Shown in pieces: positions 1-7,334 of a DNA stretch of 14,238 nt (positions are counted from its first letter, which is position 1; each line of letters starts with the position of its first letter). Below the pieces are notes generated by a model. It was not told where the DNA came from. It saw only the letters and a program-made list of their open reading frames with translations, and searched no databases. Position numbers and translations under genes: made by a program. The stretch is from NCBI GenBank assembly GCA_021129785.1, contig JAJOKQ010000109.1, positions 1 through 14,238 on the forward strand, in the 5' to 3' direction. The DNA comes from Clostridiales bacterium (GTDB taxonomy: Bacteria; Bacillota; Clostridia; Peptostreptococcales; NVVX01).

Positions 1-1
1 G

Positions 2-256
2 GAGGTAGAGAATTTGTTTGCCGCTGGAGAAGTGGAAGGCGGAATACACGGGAGGAATAGGCTAATGGGTAACTCTTTATTAGACATCTTAGTTTTTGGG
101 CGTAGAGCAGGAAAAGCGGCTGTAGATAAGAGTAAAACTGGTGATGTTAAGACACTTAGCCTAAAACATGTAGAAAGCTTTCATAAGCAATTAGAAGAAG
201 CTGGTATAAAATCTGAAAGAACTTCACCAATGCTATTACCCAAGTATTACAAATAG
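2..256 (+). CDS. FAD flavoprotein of the fumarate reductase/succinate dehydrogenase type, C-terminal end (5' partial)
   Basis: Only the last 84 codons are in the window; the frame is open to the left edge, so the TTG at 14 is internal and not a start. The visible part contains AAGEVEGGIHGRNRLMGNSL followed by a DILVFGRRAG stretch. This is the C-terminal FAD-binding signature (AAGEV-x-GG-x-HG-x-NRL-x-GNSL) of the FAD_binding_2 family, which includes fumarate reductase flavoproteins, flavocytochrome c and urocanate reductase. The protein ends about 45 residues later in SPMLLPKYYK and so lacks the long C-terminal helical domain of classical SdhA/FrdA, which suggests a short soluble family member. 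Its TAG stop overlaps the AGGAGG (255-260) of the next gene, so the two are probably co-transcribed. The family transfers electrons between FAD and a small organic acceptor or donor; the substrate cannot be read from this fragment. Confidence 0.85.
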   Translation, partial: EVENLFAAGEVEGGIHGRNRLMGNSLLDILVFGRRAGKAAVDKSKTGDVKTLSLKHVESFHKQLEEAGIKSERTSPMLLPKYYK

Positions 257-268
257 GAGGTAGGAGAT

Positions 269-520
269 TTGATAGAGATAAATGTGTGCATAGGGAGTGC
301 CTGTCATTTAAAAGGCTCATATGATGTAATAAAAAGATTGCAGAGCATGATTGATGAAAAAAAATTGTGCGAAGAAGTATTAGTGAAAGCAGCATTTTGT
401 CTAGGCGAGTGTATGCAAGCAGTAGCTGTGAAAATTGGCGAAGAAGAAAAAGTATATTCGGTAAACATGAAGAATGTCGATTGGTTTTTTAATGAGCACA
501 TTCAAAAGGAGGTGAATTAG
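269..520 (+). CDS. Thioredoxin-like [2Fe-2S] ferredoxin (NuoE/HydC-like domain)
   Basis: This 83-residue protein carries the four-cysteine pattern C7-x4-C12 ... C44-x3-C48 that binds a [2Fe-2S] cluster in thioredoxin-fold ferredoxins and in the NuoE/HymA subunits of NADH dehydrogenases and bifurcating hydrogenases. An extra Cys34 lies between the pairs. It is the stand-alone domain; there is no N-terminal helical bundle as in full NuoE (about 160 residues). The start is TTG at 269, chosen because AGGAGG at 255-260 sits 8 nt upstream. The stop TAG is immediately followed by the ATG of the PAS hydrogenase, and that gene's AAGGAGGTG (506-514) lies inside this one. The inferred role is an electron carrier between the upstream flavoprotein and/or the hydrogenases. 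The family assignment is secure; the partners are inferred from position only. Confidence 0.9.
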   Translation: MIEINVCIGSACHLKGSYDVIKRLQSMIDEKKLCEEVLVKAAFCLGECMQAVAVKIGEEEKVYSVNMKNVDWFFNEHIQKEVN

Positions 521-2233
521 ATGCCGTACTTCTATAAGGCTGATTGTAAAAACTGTTATAAATGCTTAAGAGTGTGTCCTACAAAAGCAATAAAAATAAA
601 AAAAGAACAAGCTGAATGTATAGAAGAACTCTGTATAGACTGTGGTAAATGTTTAGACGTATGTCCGCAGGATGCAATACAGACTATTAGTGAAGTGCAA
701 AATGTAAAAAACGCTATTCTAAGTGGGAAAAAAGTTATAGCAAGCTTAGCACCTTCCTTTGCTGGGCTTATTGAAAGAGATGAGATAGGCAAATTTATTA
801 CCGCGCTAAATAAATTAGGGTTTTCTTATATTGAGGAAACTGCAATAGGAGCGACTCTTGTAGGAAACTTATATAGGGAGCAGGCGAAAAAAAATAGAGG
901 GAATAATATTATTGCTACGTGCTGTCCGTCAGCAAACTTGCTAATAGAACAGTATTACCCGTCCTTGATAGATAATATTATGCCTTTTGTCACCCCGATG
1001 ATTGCACATGGTAAAATGTTAAAAGACAGATTTGGAGCAGATAGTTACGTAGTTTTTATAGGACCCTGTCCAGCAAAAAAAGGTGAGGCGAACGACTCTA
1101 GACATCAAGTAGACATTGATGCAGTTTTGACATTTGATGAAATATTCAACTGGATTGATAGCAGAAGGATAGTGATGAAGGCACTAAATCCAAGCGAATT
1201 TGATGGAATTGCTTTAAAGAAGGGTGCTGCTTTTCCAGTAAGAGGAGGGGTTCTTTCAAGTTTTTTAGACAATGAAGAAGGACAATACGAAGTGTTGCAT
1301 GCTGATGGAATCGAGGAGTGTATTGCAATATTTGATTCAATGGAAGCTGGAAACATTACGGGTGTTTGCCTTGAACCTAATGTATGTAGAGGTAGCTGCG
1401 TAGGTGGAGTGGGATTTCCTAAAAAAGAAGAAGATTATTTCAGGAGACTAAAGAGAGTAAAAGGATACTTAAAGAACTTAGAAAATACTGTTACTAGCGA
1501 TAAAAATGTGGAATTTGACAGTATTGACTTTACAAAGCGGTTTGCAAATAAATATATAAATAGAAGAATTGCACCAAAAGAAATTATTAATGTGATTATG
1601 AAAAAAATGGGAAAACATGATATTACGGACGAACTTAATTGTGCAACTTGTGGTTATGATACATGTAGAGACAAAGCGCAAGCGGTATATGAGGGCATGG
1701 CGGAAACGAATATGTGTTTACCTCATATGAGAGCTAAAGCGGAGAGCTTGAGTAACGTAATGTTTGAAAATTCTCCCAATATAATAATTATAGTAGATGA
1801 AGAAATGATGGTTAAAGAATTTAACCCAAGGGCAGAAGAGACATTTCATATAAGAATGAAACATATGATAGATAGACCTATTTCAATTATTTTAGATGAA
1901 AAACCGTTCCTTGAAGTATTAAACAGCAAGAAAAGCATTATTGGGCGCAAAAAAGTATATCCTGAGTATGATGTTACACTTATTCAAAGTTTTAGCTATT
2001 TAAAAGATCAAAACAAAGTTTTAGCTATTTTAACAAATATTACCGCGCTAGAGGAGCAAAAAGAAGAAATGATTAAAGCAAAAGAGAGTACAATAAACGC
2101 TGCACAGAAAGTTATCGAAAAACAAATGAGGGTGGCACAAGAAATTGCAAGTTTACTTGGCGAAACTACTGCCGAAACAAAAGTTACTCTGACTAAATTA
2201 AAAAATGTTTTTATAGATGGTGATGTCAAATGA
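521..2233 (+). CDS. PAS-domain [FeFe] hydrogenase, putative sensory (group C type)
   Basis: This 570-residue, probably cytoplasmic protein starts with two [4Fe-4S] ferredoxin motifs (C9-x2-C12-x2-C15-x3-C19; C38-x2-C41-x2-C44-x3-C48, with Cys33 near by). An H-cluster domain follows, with the three signatures in altered form: ATCCPS (C134, C135), GPCPAKKGE (C183, K186) and a CRGSC-type motif (C289, C293). All four cluster ligands and the proton-transfer cysteine position (C134) are present. A further Fe-S domain (C374-x2-C377-x4-C382 ... C399, the pattern of the FeS/RnfB-type domain) precedes a PAS domain at about 405-510 and a charged, probably coiled C-terminal helix at 510-560. Hydrogenases with C-terminal PAS domains beside SpoIIE phosphatases are classed as sensory (group C). 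Its stop overlaps the next start as ATGA (2230-2233), implying translational coupling. H2 sensing is inferred and not proven by the sequence. Confidence 0.92.
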   Translation: MPYFYKADCKNCYKCLRVCPTKAIKIKKEQAECIEELCIDCGKCLDVCPQDAIQTISEVQNVKNAILSGKKVIASLAPSFAGLIERDEIGKFITALNKLGFSYIEETAIGATLVGNLYREQAKKNRGNNIIATCCPSANLLIEQYYPSLIDNIMPFVTPMIAHGKMLKDRFGADSYVVFIGPCPAKKGEANDSRHQVDIDAVLTFDEIFNWIDSRRIVMKALNPSEFDGIALKKGAAFPVRGGVLSSFLDNEEGQYEVLHADGIEECIAIFDSMEAGNITGVCLEPNVCRGSCVGGVGFPKKEEDYFRRLKRVKGYLKNLENTVTSDKNVEFDSIDFTKRFANKYINRRIAPKEIINVIMKKMGKHDITDELNCATCGYDTCRDKAQAVYEGMAETNMCLPHMRAKAESLSNVMFENSPNIIIIVDEEMMVKEFNPRAEETFHIRMKHMIDRPISIILDEKPFLEVLNSKKSIIGRKKVYPEYDVTLIQSFSYLKDQNKVLAILTNITALEEQKEEMIKAKESTINAAQKVIEKQMRVAQEIASLLGETTAETKVTLTKLKNVFIDGDVK

Positions 2234-3399
2234 GTTATTTTATAGATGTAGCATATGATAGCATTAATAAACGTGGAGAAGAACTGTGTGGTGATAATGT
2301 AGAAATTGTTCGTAAGGGAAGTAGCATAATCATTGTTTTAGCTGATGGGCTAGGCAGTGGAGTTAAAGCAAACATTTTAGCTATGTTAACTTCAAAAATT
2401 GCCGCAACAATGCTAAGAGAAGGACTGTCAATCGAAGATACAGTAGACACAATTGTAAATACGCTTCCAGTCTGTAATGTTAGACAATTAGCGTACGCAA
2501 CGTTTACTATATTTGAAATAAAAGAAGATGGAAATATTTATATTGTAGAATTTGATAATCCTCCAATAGTATTTATTAGAAATAAGAAATTATTTGAGAT
2601 AGATAAAAAACCAAGATTCATTAATGACAGAGTTATTTACGAAAGCAACTTAAAATTGCAACAAGACGACGTTTTGGTTGCATTTAGTGATGGTGTAGTT
2701 CATGCCGGAGTTGGTGCGATATTGAATTTAGGTTGGCAGTGGGAAAATGTGTCGAAACATTTAATTAGAGGAACAGAGAGGGTAAAGAGTGCTAAATATA
2801 TTTCGAGAGATTTAATCGAAACCTGTAAAAATTTGTACAATGATGAGCCAGGAGATGATACTACTGTTGTGGTGGTGAGAGTTAGGAAACCCGAAATAGT
2901 AGATATTTTCACTGGACCACCTATAAAAAAAGAGGATGATAAATTAGTTGTAAAAGAATTAATGAAAGCAAAGGGGAAAAGAGTTGTTTGTGGTGGCACA
3001 GCTGCTACTATAGTAGCACGTGAGTTGAAGGAAAAAATTGTTATCGATGTTGATACAATGAATGCAGAAATTCCGCCGACAGCTGTTATAAAAGGAATAG
3101 ATTTGGTGACAGAAGGAGTAGTAACGATAGGAAGGGCAGTTCAAATAATTAGAGAGTTTAGCATTGAAAATAAAAACAATCTTATTAGCAACTTACGAAA
3201 AAACGATGGTGCAACACGATTAGCAAAATTGCTGATTGAAGATTGTACACATTTGAATTTGTGGGTGGGAAGATCTATAAATCCAGCTCATCAAAACCCA
3301 GATTTGCCAGTAGATTTAAGCATAAAACTGAAAATTGTTGATGACTTAGTTAAATTATTGAGGGAAATAGGTAAAAAAGTGAAACTCACATACATTTAG
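2230..3399 (+). CDS. SpoIIE/PP2C-type serine/threonine phosphatase with extra C-terminal domain
   Basis: The N-terminal half (about 1-225) is a PP2C/SpoIIE phosphatase. It shows Asp22, the metal-binding ADGLGSG loop (D39-G40), a later FSDGVVHAG motif and a GDDTT motif near 215, which together supply the acidic residues of the two-metal site. There is no membrane segment or N-terminal sensor, so input should come from a partner; the coupled upstream PAS hydrogenase is the obvious candidate. Residues of about 230-389 form a second region that starts GKRVVCGGTAATIV. It is rich in conserved-looking Gly/Asp/Asn turns and ends in a lysine-rich helix; I do not recognise it. SpoIIE phosphatases normally dephosphorylate STAS-type anti-anti-sigma proteins, but no STAS or anti-sigma kinase gene is in the window. 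The next gene follows after 17 nt with AAGGAG at 3403-3408. Confidence 0.88.
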   Translation: MSYFIDVAYDSINKRGEELCGDNVEIVRKGSSIIIVLADGLGSGVKANILAMLTSKIAATMLREGLSIEDTVDTIVNTLPVCNVRQLAYATFTIFEIKEDGNIYIVEFDNPPIVFIRNKKLFEIDKKPRFINDRVIYESNLKLQQDDVLVAFSDGVVHAGVGAILNLGWQWENVSKHLIRGTERVKSAKYISRDLIETCKNLYNDEPGDDTTVVVVRVRKPEIVDIFTGPPIKKEDDKLVVKELMKAKGKRVVCGGTAATIVARELKEKIVIDVDTMNAEIPPTAVIKGIDLVTEGVVTIGRAVQIIREFSIENKNNLISNLRKNDGATRLAKLLIEDCTHLNLWVGRSINPAHQNPDLPVDLSIKLKIVDDLVKLLREIGKKVKLTYI

Positions 3400-3416
3400 T
3401 ACAAGGAGCTGAAATA

Positions 3417-4886
3417 ATGCGAAAATATGTTAGCGAAGTTCAGTTAATCAAATACCAAGTACTTAGAGAAGTAGCAAGATTAACTTATGAGGGTACGCTA
3501 GAAAAAGAAAAAAATAATATTGCTCTGTTAGTTGATCCTGGTCCTGATCCAAGAATACGTTGTTGTATATATAAAGAAAGGGCTATAACTAATGAAAGAG
3601 TAAAATTGGCGATGGGTGGTGACAAAAATAATCACAGTGTTATAGAAGTCTTGCCAACTGCTTGTGATGAGTGTCCAATTGATAGGTTTGTAGTTTCTGA
3701 CTCGTGTAGAGGATGTTTAGCTCATAAATGCATAGACGTTTGCCCAGTAAAAGGGGCAATATATTTTATTGGGAGAGGAGTTTATATTAATCAAAAAAAA
3801 TGTATCGAATGTGGAAGATGTAAAGAAGCATGTCCATTTAATGCTATTACAGATAGAATGAGACCTTGCAAAAGAGCGTGTCCAACGGATGCACTAACAG
3901 TTGATCAAAACAGGAAAGCAAAAATTGACTACGACAAGTGTATACAATGCGGGTTATGTATAGTTGGCTGCCCATTTGGTGCTATTATGGATAGATCAAG
4001 TATAGTAGAAGTTATAGAACTATTAGAAAAATCAAGAACAGAAAAAGATTCTCATGTATATGCTGTTATTGCTCCGTCTATTGCAAGTCAGTTTGACCAT
4101 GTAAAAATTGGGCAGGTAGTAAAAGGAATAAAACTTATAGGATTTCATGACGTTGTAGAAGCAGCACTAGGTGCTGATTTTGTAGCTTATAAAGAAACCC
4201 TTGAATTTGAAGAGGTTATAAGGAACAAAAAAGTTTTAACAAGCTCGTGTTGTCCAGCCTTTGTATCTTTAATTCATGTGAAATACCCTGCATTAGCTGA
4301 AAAAATTTCTTCTTCAGTCTCGCCGATGATTGCGGTTTCTAAGTTGATTAAACATTTAGATAAAAAAGCTAGAATTGTATTTGTAGGTCCTTGTGTGGCT
4401 AAAAAAGGCGAAATATTTCAGAAAGATTTAATCGGAATCACTGATTATGTGTTAACATTTGAAGAACTTAGCGCAATTATTGACGCGAAGAAAATTAAAA
4501 TTGAAGAATGTGAAGAAGAATTATTTGACAATGCATCTTACTTTGGAAGAATTTTTGCAAGGACGGGAGGATTATCAGAAGCTATCAAGCATGTAATTGA
4601 AAGTGAAAAAATTGATGTTGATTTTAAACCTATTAGTTGTGATGGAGTTGAAGAATGTGAAAAAGCTCTAAAAAAGGCGAGAGTGAATCGATTAGATGAG
4701 AATTTTATTGAAGGGATGGTATGCAGAGGAGGGTGTATTGGTGGTGCTGCTTCATTGTATTACGGACCTAAAGACAAAAAGAAGGTAGACGAATATGGGA
4801 AACTAGCTTTGGAAAAAGGGATTAAAGATTCTCTTAGAATATTTGATATAAATGAAATTGATCTTCATAGGAAAATCAGTAAATAG
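3417..4886 (+). CDS. [FeFe] hydrogenase, group B-type, with ferredoxin-like N-terminus
   Basis: This 489-residue protein has a long N-terminal region with a Cys-rich segment (C83-x2-C86, then C97-x2-C100-x4-C105-x3-C109), two canonical or split [4Fe-4S] motifs (C129-x2-C132-x2-C135-x3-C139 with C151/C155; C175-x2-C178-x2-C181-x3-C185) and a C-terminal H-cluster domain. The H-cluster signatures are TSSCCPAF (C278, C279), FVGPCVAKKGE (C326, K329) and MVCRGGCIGG (C436, C440). The N-terminal layout matches the monomeric group B [FeFe] hydrogenases of Clostridia, not the CpI type or the NADH-linked HydA. A Glu pair (E260, E263), in the position of the proton-relay glutamates of CpI-type enzymes, is present. 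It probably exchanges electrons with ferredoxin and reduces protons or oxidises H2 in the cytoplasm. It is the last gene of the redox operon; no clear terminator hairpin follows. Confidence 0.92.
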   Translation: MRKYVSEVQLIKYQVLREVARLTYEGTLEKEKNNIALLVDPGPDPRIRCCIYKERAITNERVKLAMGGDKNNHSVIEVLPTACDECPIDRFVVSDSCRGCLAHKCIDVCPVKGAIYFIGRGVYINQKKCIECGRCKEACPFNAITDRMRPCKRACPTDALTVDQNRKAKIDYDKCIQCGLCIVGCPFGAIMDRSSIVEVIELLEKSRTEKDSHVYAVIAPSIASQFDHVKIGQVVKGIKLIGFHDVVEAALGADFVAYKETLEFEEVIRNKKVLTSSCCPAFVSLIHVKYPALAEKISSSVSPMIAVSKLIKHLDKKARIVFVGPCVAKKGEIFQKDLIGITDYVLTFEELSAIIDAKKIKIEECEEELFDNASYFGRIFARTGGLSEAIKHVIESEKIDVDFKPISCDGVEECEKALKKARVNRLDENFIEGMVCRGGCIGGAASLYYGPKDKKKVDEYGKLALEKGIKDSLRIFDINEIDLHRKISK

Positions 4887-4950
4887 CCAAAATTCATAAC
4901 CAGTAACAAGCGAGCACTATTTTTGAGAATTTGTAGCTATTTCTATTTTT

Positions 4951-4982
4951 TTGTTCAATTTCTACTCAAGATATAGTATAAT
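4951..4982 (+). promoter_or_regulatory. Candidate sigma-A promoter of nadD
   Basis: A perfect TATAAT lies at 4977-4982, about 37 nt before the nadD TTG start, in a 132-nt intergenic gap. The -35 is weak: TTCAAT (4954-4959) at 17 bp spacing, or TTGTTC (4951-4956) at 20 bp. The gap between the hydrogenase operon and nadD has no convincing terminator hairpin, so read-through from upstream may add to this promoter. Confidence 0.5.
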
Positions 4983-5018
4983 GAAACAACTAAGAATTTT
5001 TTTAGGGGTGAAAGACTA

Positions 5019-5654
5019 TTGAACAAAGAAAAAAGCAACTATAAGATTACACGTTATGGGGTTTTAGGTGGAACTTTTGATCCAATTCATAATGCCCATC
5101 TTTTTGTAGCTGAAGCGGTATTAGAAGAACTAAACTTGGATAAAATAATATTTATTCCGTCAGGAATTCCTCCGCATAAAACTAGTCAGAAGGTAACACG
5201 TTCAGACCATAGACTTATGATGACGGCACTTGCAATAAATAGCAATGATAAATTTTTTGTCTCAGATACAGAAGTTAATCGTGCTGGGAAATCATACACA
5301 ATACAGACAATGAGGGAATTAACAGAAGAAAATTTTTGTTCAGCTGAATTTTATTTTATTGTGGGTGCAGATGCATTTACCCAGATAGAAACTTGGGCAA
5401 TGTATGAGGAGCTACTAAAAACAACAAAATTTGTTGTTTTAACTAGAACAGGTAGTGATAACAAAACTTTAGAGAAAACAATTGAAAAATGCCAGAGTAA
5501 CTTTGGCGCAAACATTTGCAAAGTTTCAATTCCTAATCTAGAGATTTCCTCAACAGATATTAGAAGCAGAATAAAACGAGGGAAGAATGTAAAATATTTG
5601 ATTCCATCTGTAGTCGTTGAGTATATAAGTAAATACAATATATACAAGGATTAA
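5019..5654 (+). CDS. nadD: Nicotinate-nucleotide adenylyltransferase
   Basis: It transfers AMP from ATP to nicotinate mononucleotide to give deamido-NAD in NAD(P) biosynthesis (cytoplasm). The 211-residue protein carries the nucleotidyltransferase signature GGTFDPIHNAH at 17-27, the PSGIPPHK loop, the FIVGADAF segment, and the C-terminal ISSTDIRSRIKRG motif that closes the ATP site; the length is normal for bacterial NadD. The start is TTG at 5019, supported by AGGGGTG at 5004-5010 with 8 nt spacing; an upstream ATG at 4981 is out of frame and closes quickly. In many Firmicutes nadD is followed by yqeK, then rsfS and leuS. Here a cation antiporter lies between nadD and rsfS and no HD-domain YqeK is visible. 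Confidence 0.95.
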   Translation: MNKEKSNYKITRYGVLGGTFDPIHNAHLFVAEAVLEELNLDKIIFIPSGIPPHKTSQKVTRSDHRLMMTALAINSNDKFFVSDTEVNRAGKSYTIQTMRELTEENFCSAEFYFIVGADAFTQIETWAMYEELLKTTKFVVLTRTGSDNKTLEKTIEKCQSNFGANICKVSIPNLEISSTDIRSRIKRGKNVKYLIPSVVVEYISKYNIYKD

Positions 5655-5714
5655 AAGAAACATTCAACCTAAGTTGTATTGAATACATTACATAGTAAAA
5701 CATAAGGAGAAGAT

Positions 5715-6719
5715 ATGAGTATAATTGTTGCATCAGTTTTATTTATTTTAGGTTTAATAATAATTATTAAAGGAGGAGATTGGTTTGTCGAAGCTGCAGT
5801 TTGGATTGCAAAAGCTACTGGCGTTCCAACGATACTAATTGGTGCTACTATTGTCAGCGTTGCTACAACACTACCAGAGCTGCTCGTATCTATGATAGCG
5901 ACCAATCAACAATTGTACGGAGTAGTTATGGGAAATGTCGTAGGATCCTTACTATGCAATATGGGTCTAGCAATGGGATTGACGGCTTTTTTTGCACCAG
6001 TTGTTATTAATAAATCTAACTTCACAATCAAAAGTTCATTTATGCTTTTTTCTACAGGAATAATATTTGTAATGGGTAGGGATTTGCTAATATCTAAGCA
6101 AGAAGGGATAATTTTATTATTATTGTTTTTAGTATATATAGTAATGAATATTTGGGAATTTAAGAAAGGTGAGAGTGACAACAAAGACAAAGGTAGAATT
6201 AAGTACGACAAGTCAAATGCTAAAACTTACATATTTAAATTTATTGTGGGTGCAGCATTTATTAGTATTGGTGCGAGGCTCTTAGTTACGCATGGAGTTA
6301 CAATAGCTATTTATCTTGGAGTTCCTGAACAAGTTGTAAGTTTGACTTTAATTGCAATAGGAACGTCCTTGCCAGAAATAACTACAGCAATTACTTCGGT
6401 TATAAAAAAACATCAAGGAGTATCAATAGGAAATATTTTAGGAGCAAATATTTTAAACCTACTTATGGCGCTAGGTGTATCAACTGCAATAAGTAGCGAT
6501 GGTCTTATTATTGACATTCAAAGAATAGCCTTTGGTAACTTTGTATATAATATTCCTCAAACGCTATTTCTTGACTTACCAGTAGCTCTTGTAATGATGT
6601 TTATTTTAGTAGTTGGAGGCTTGATATTTGGGAAGATCAGCAGAACAATTGGGTTTGTGCTTTTTTCAATATATATTCTTTATTTAGCAACACTTGTAGA
6701 ATTATTTTTGCAATATTAA
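5715..6719 (+). CDS. Calcium/sodium antiporter, CaCA family (YrbG-like)
   Basis: This 334-residue, very hydrophobic protein has about ten membrane segments arranged as two inverted halves, joined by a charged cytoplasmic loop at about 148-170 (EFKKGESDNKDKGRIK). Each half holds an alpha-repeat: TTLPELLVS at 51-59 with GNVVGSLLCN at 73-82, and GTSLPEITT at 216-224 with GNILGANILN at 239-248. The paired S/T-x-PE motifs and following GN-x2-G repeats are the ion-binding signature of K+-dependent and bacterial Na+/Ca2+ exchangers. It is expected to extrude Ca2+ in exchange for Na+ or H+; the ion cannot be settled from sequence. The start ATG has AAGGAGA at 5704-5710. It lies 60 nt after nadD and 17 nt before rsfS, so it is probably part of the same transcript. 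Confidence 0.92.
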   Translation: MSIIVASVLFILGLIIIIKGGDWFVEAAVWIAKATGVPTILIGATIVSVATTLPELLVSMIATNQQLYGVVMGNVVGSLLCNMGLAMGLTAFFAPVVINKSNFTIKSSFMLFSTGIIFVMGRDLLISKQEGIILLLLFLVYIVMNIWEFKKGESDNKDKGRIKYDKSNAKTYIFKFIVGAAFISIGARLLVTHGVTIAIYLGVPEQVVSLTLIAIGTSLPEITTAITSVIKKHQGVSIGNILGANILNLLMALGVSTAISSDGLIIDIQRIAFGNFVYNIPQTLFLDLPVALVMMFILVVGGLIFGKISRTIGFVLFSIYILYLATLVELFLQY

Positions 6720-6736
6720 CTTAGAGGAGAGATTTA

Positions 6737-7102
6737 ATGGAAAAATTATCTTTGAACGCAATTGAGCAAGTAGTAAAGGGCATTGACGATAAACTAGGCG
6801 TAGATATTCGGGTACTTGATTTAACTAATTTGAATGCTATTTGTGACTGTTTTATTATAACAAGTGCATCTTCAACACGACAAGTAAAATCTATATCCGA
6901 CGAGATAGAAGACAAGATGAAAAAATTAGATATACGAATACACCATAGAGAAGGTTATAGTTTAGGAAGATGGGTATTATTAGACTATGGAGATATTATA
7001 ATACATATTTTTTTAGAAGAGGAAAGACAGTTTTATGGATTAGAGAATAATTGGAAAGATGCTGTAATTGTAGACACTGCACAATTTTTTAGACACCAGT
7101 AA
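6737..7102 (+). CDS. rsfS: Ribosomal silencing factor RsfS
   Basis: This 121-residue protein matches the RsfS/YbeB/DUF143 family over its whole length: an N-terminal helix, the DLTNLNAICDCFIITSASS strand region, a middle HHREGY segment and the conserved DYGDIIIHIF strand followed by ERQFYGLENNW. RsfS binds ribosomal protein uL14 on the 50S subunit and blocks subunit joining, which slows translation under starvation. GAGGAGA at 6724-6730 precedes the ATG. The position after nadD and before leuS is the usual Firmicute arrangement, apart from the antiporter inserted upstream. Confidence 0.95.
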   Translation: MEKLSLNAIEQVVKGIDDKLGVDIRVLDLTNLNAICDCFIITSASSTRQVKSISDEIEDKMKKLDIRIHHREGYSLGRWVLLDYGDIIIHIFLEEERQFYGLENNWKDAVIVDTAQFFRHQ

Positions 7103-7138
7103 CGGATTTACAAAGGAATACAGTAGTAGATATTAGCA

Positions 7139-7334
7139 TTTGAATGTAAGGAGTATTAGATAGCAACGTTTTTTCAGAGAGTCGGTGTTCGCTGTGAACC
7201 GATAAAACAGCTATCGAACTTGCCTATTGAAGCATTCAAAGGATGGAATCCTTTACAAACCATTGAGTGGACTTTCAGTCAATTAGGGTGGCACCGCGGG
7301 TTAATCTCGTCCCTATGTGACGTGGAAGTTTTTT
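7139..7334 (+). promoter_or_regulatory. Leucine T-box riboswitch (leuS leader)
   Basis: The T-box motif AGGGTGGCACCGCGG is at 7285-7299, with the pairing strand CTCGTCCCT at 7306-7314. Stem I is readable. The basal helix is TTTGAATG (7139-7146) with CATTCAAA (7233-7240). The specifier loop has AGTA at 7152-7155 opposite GAA at 7216-7218. The upper helix is GATAGC (7159-7164) with GCTATC (7210-7215), and the apical helix is TCGGT (7182-7186) with ACCGA (7198-7202). The codon directly after GAA is CTT (7219-7221), a leucine codon, which fits the leuS gene downstream. A small AAAGGAT/ATCCTTT hairpin (7238-7254) lies in the linker. Uncharged tRNA-Leu should stabilise the antiterminator and raise leuS expression. 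The T-box bulge is TGGC, not the TGGT expected for a tRNA with discriminator A. No strong promoter is visible; TTTACA at 7107-7112 with GATATT at 7129-7134 is the best weak candidate. Confidence 0.93.
7305..7334 (+). terminator. T-box-controlled intrinsic terminator
   Basis: TCTCGTC (7305-7311) can pair with GACG-(T)-GGA (7319-7326) around a CCTATGT loop, with one bulged T and one G-U pair, followed by AG and six T (7329-7334). Its 5' arm is the same strand that closes the T-box antiterminator, so the two folds exclude each other. The stem is short and the assignment is moderate. An alternative long stem using ACTTTC (7271-7276) and GGAAGT (7324-7329) would enclose the T-box and would not compete with the antiterminator. 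Confidence 0.5.

Noticed and set aside
4887..4950. Possible terminator after the second hydrogenase (AAATTC ... GAATTT and nearby T-runs)
   Set aside because: The repeat arms are six bases with a loop of about 30 nt and are not followed directly by the T-run, so it is not a credible intrinsic terminator.
5780..6010. Plus-strand 76-codon frame inside the antiporter gene
   Set aside because: It is out of frame with a motif-complete membrane transporter and has a Cys/Ser-rich composition typical of a shifted reading.
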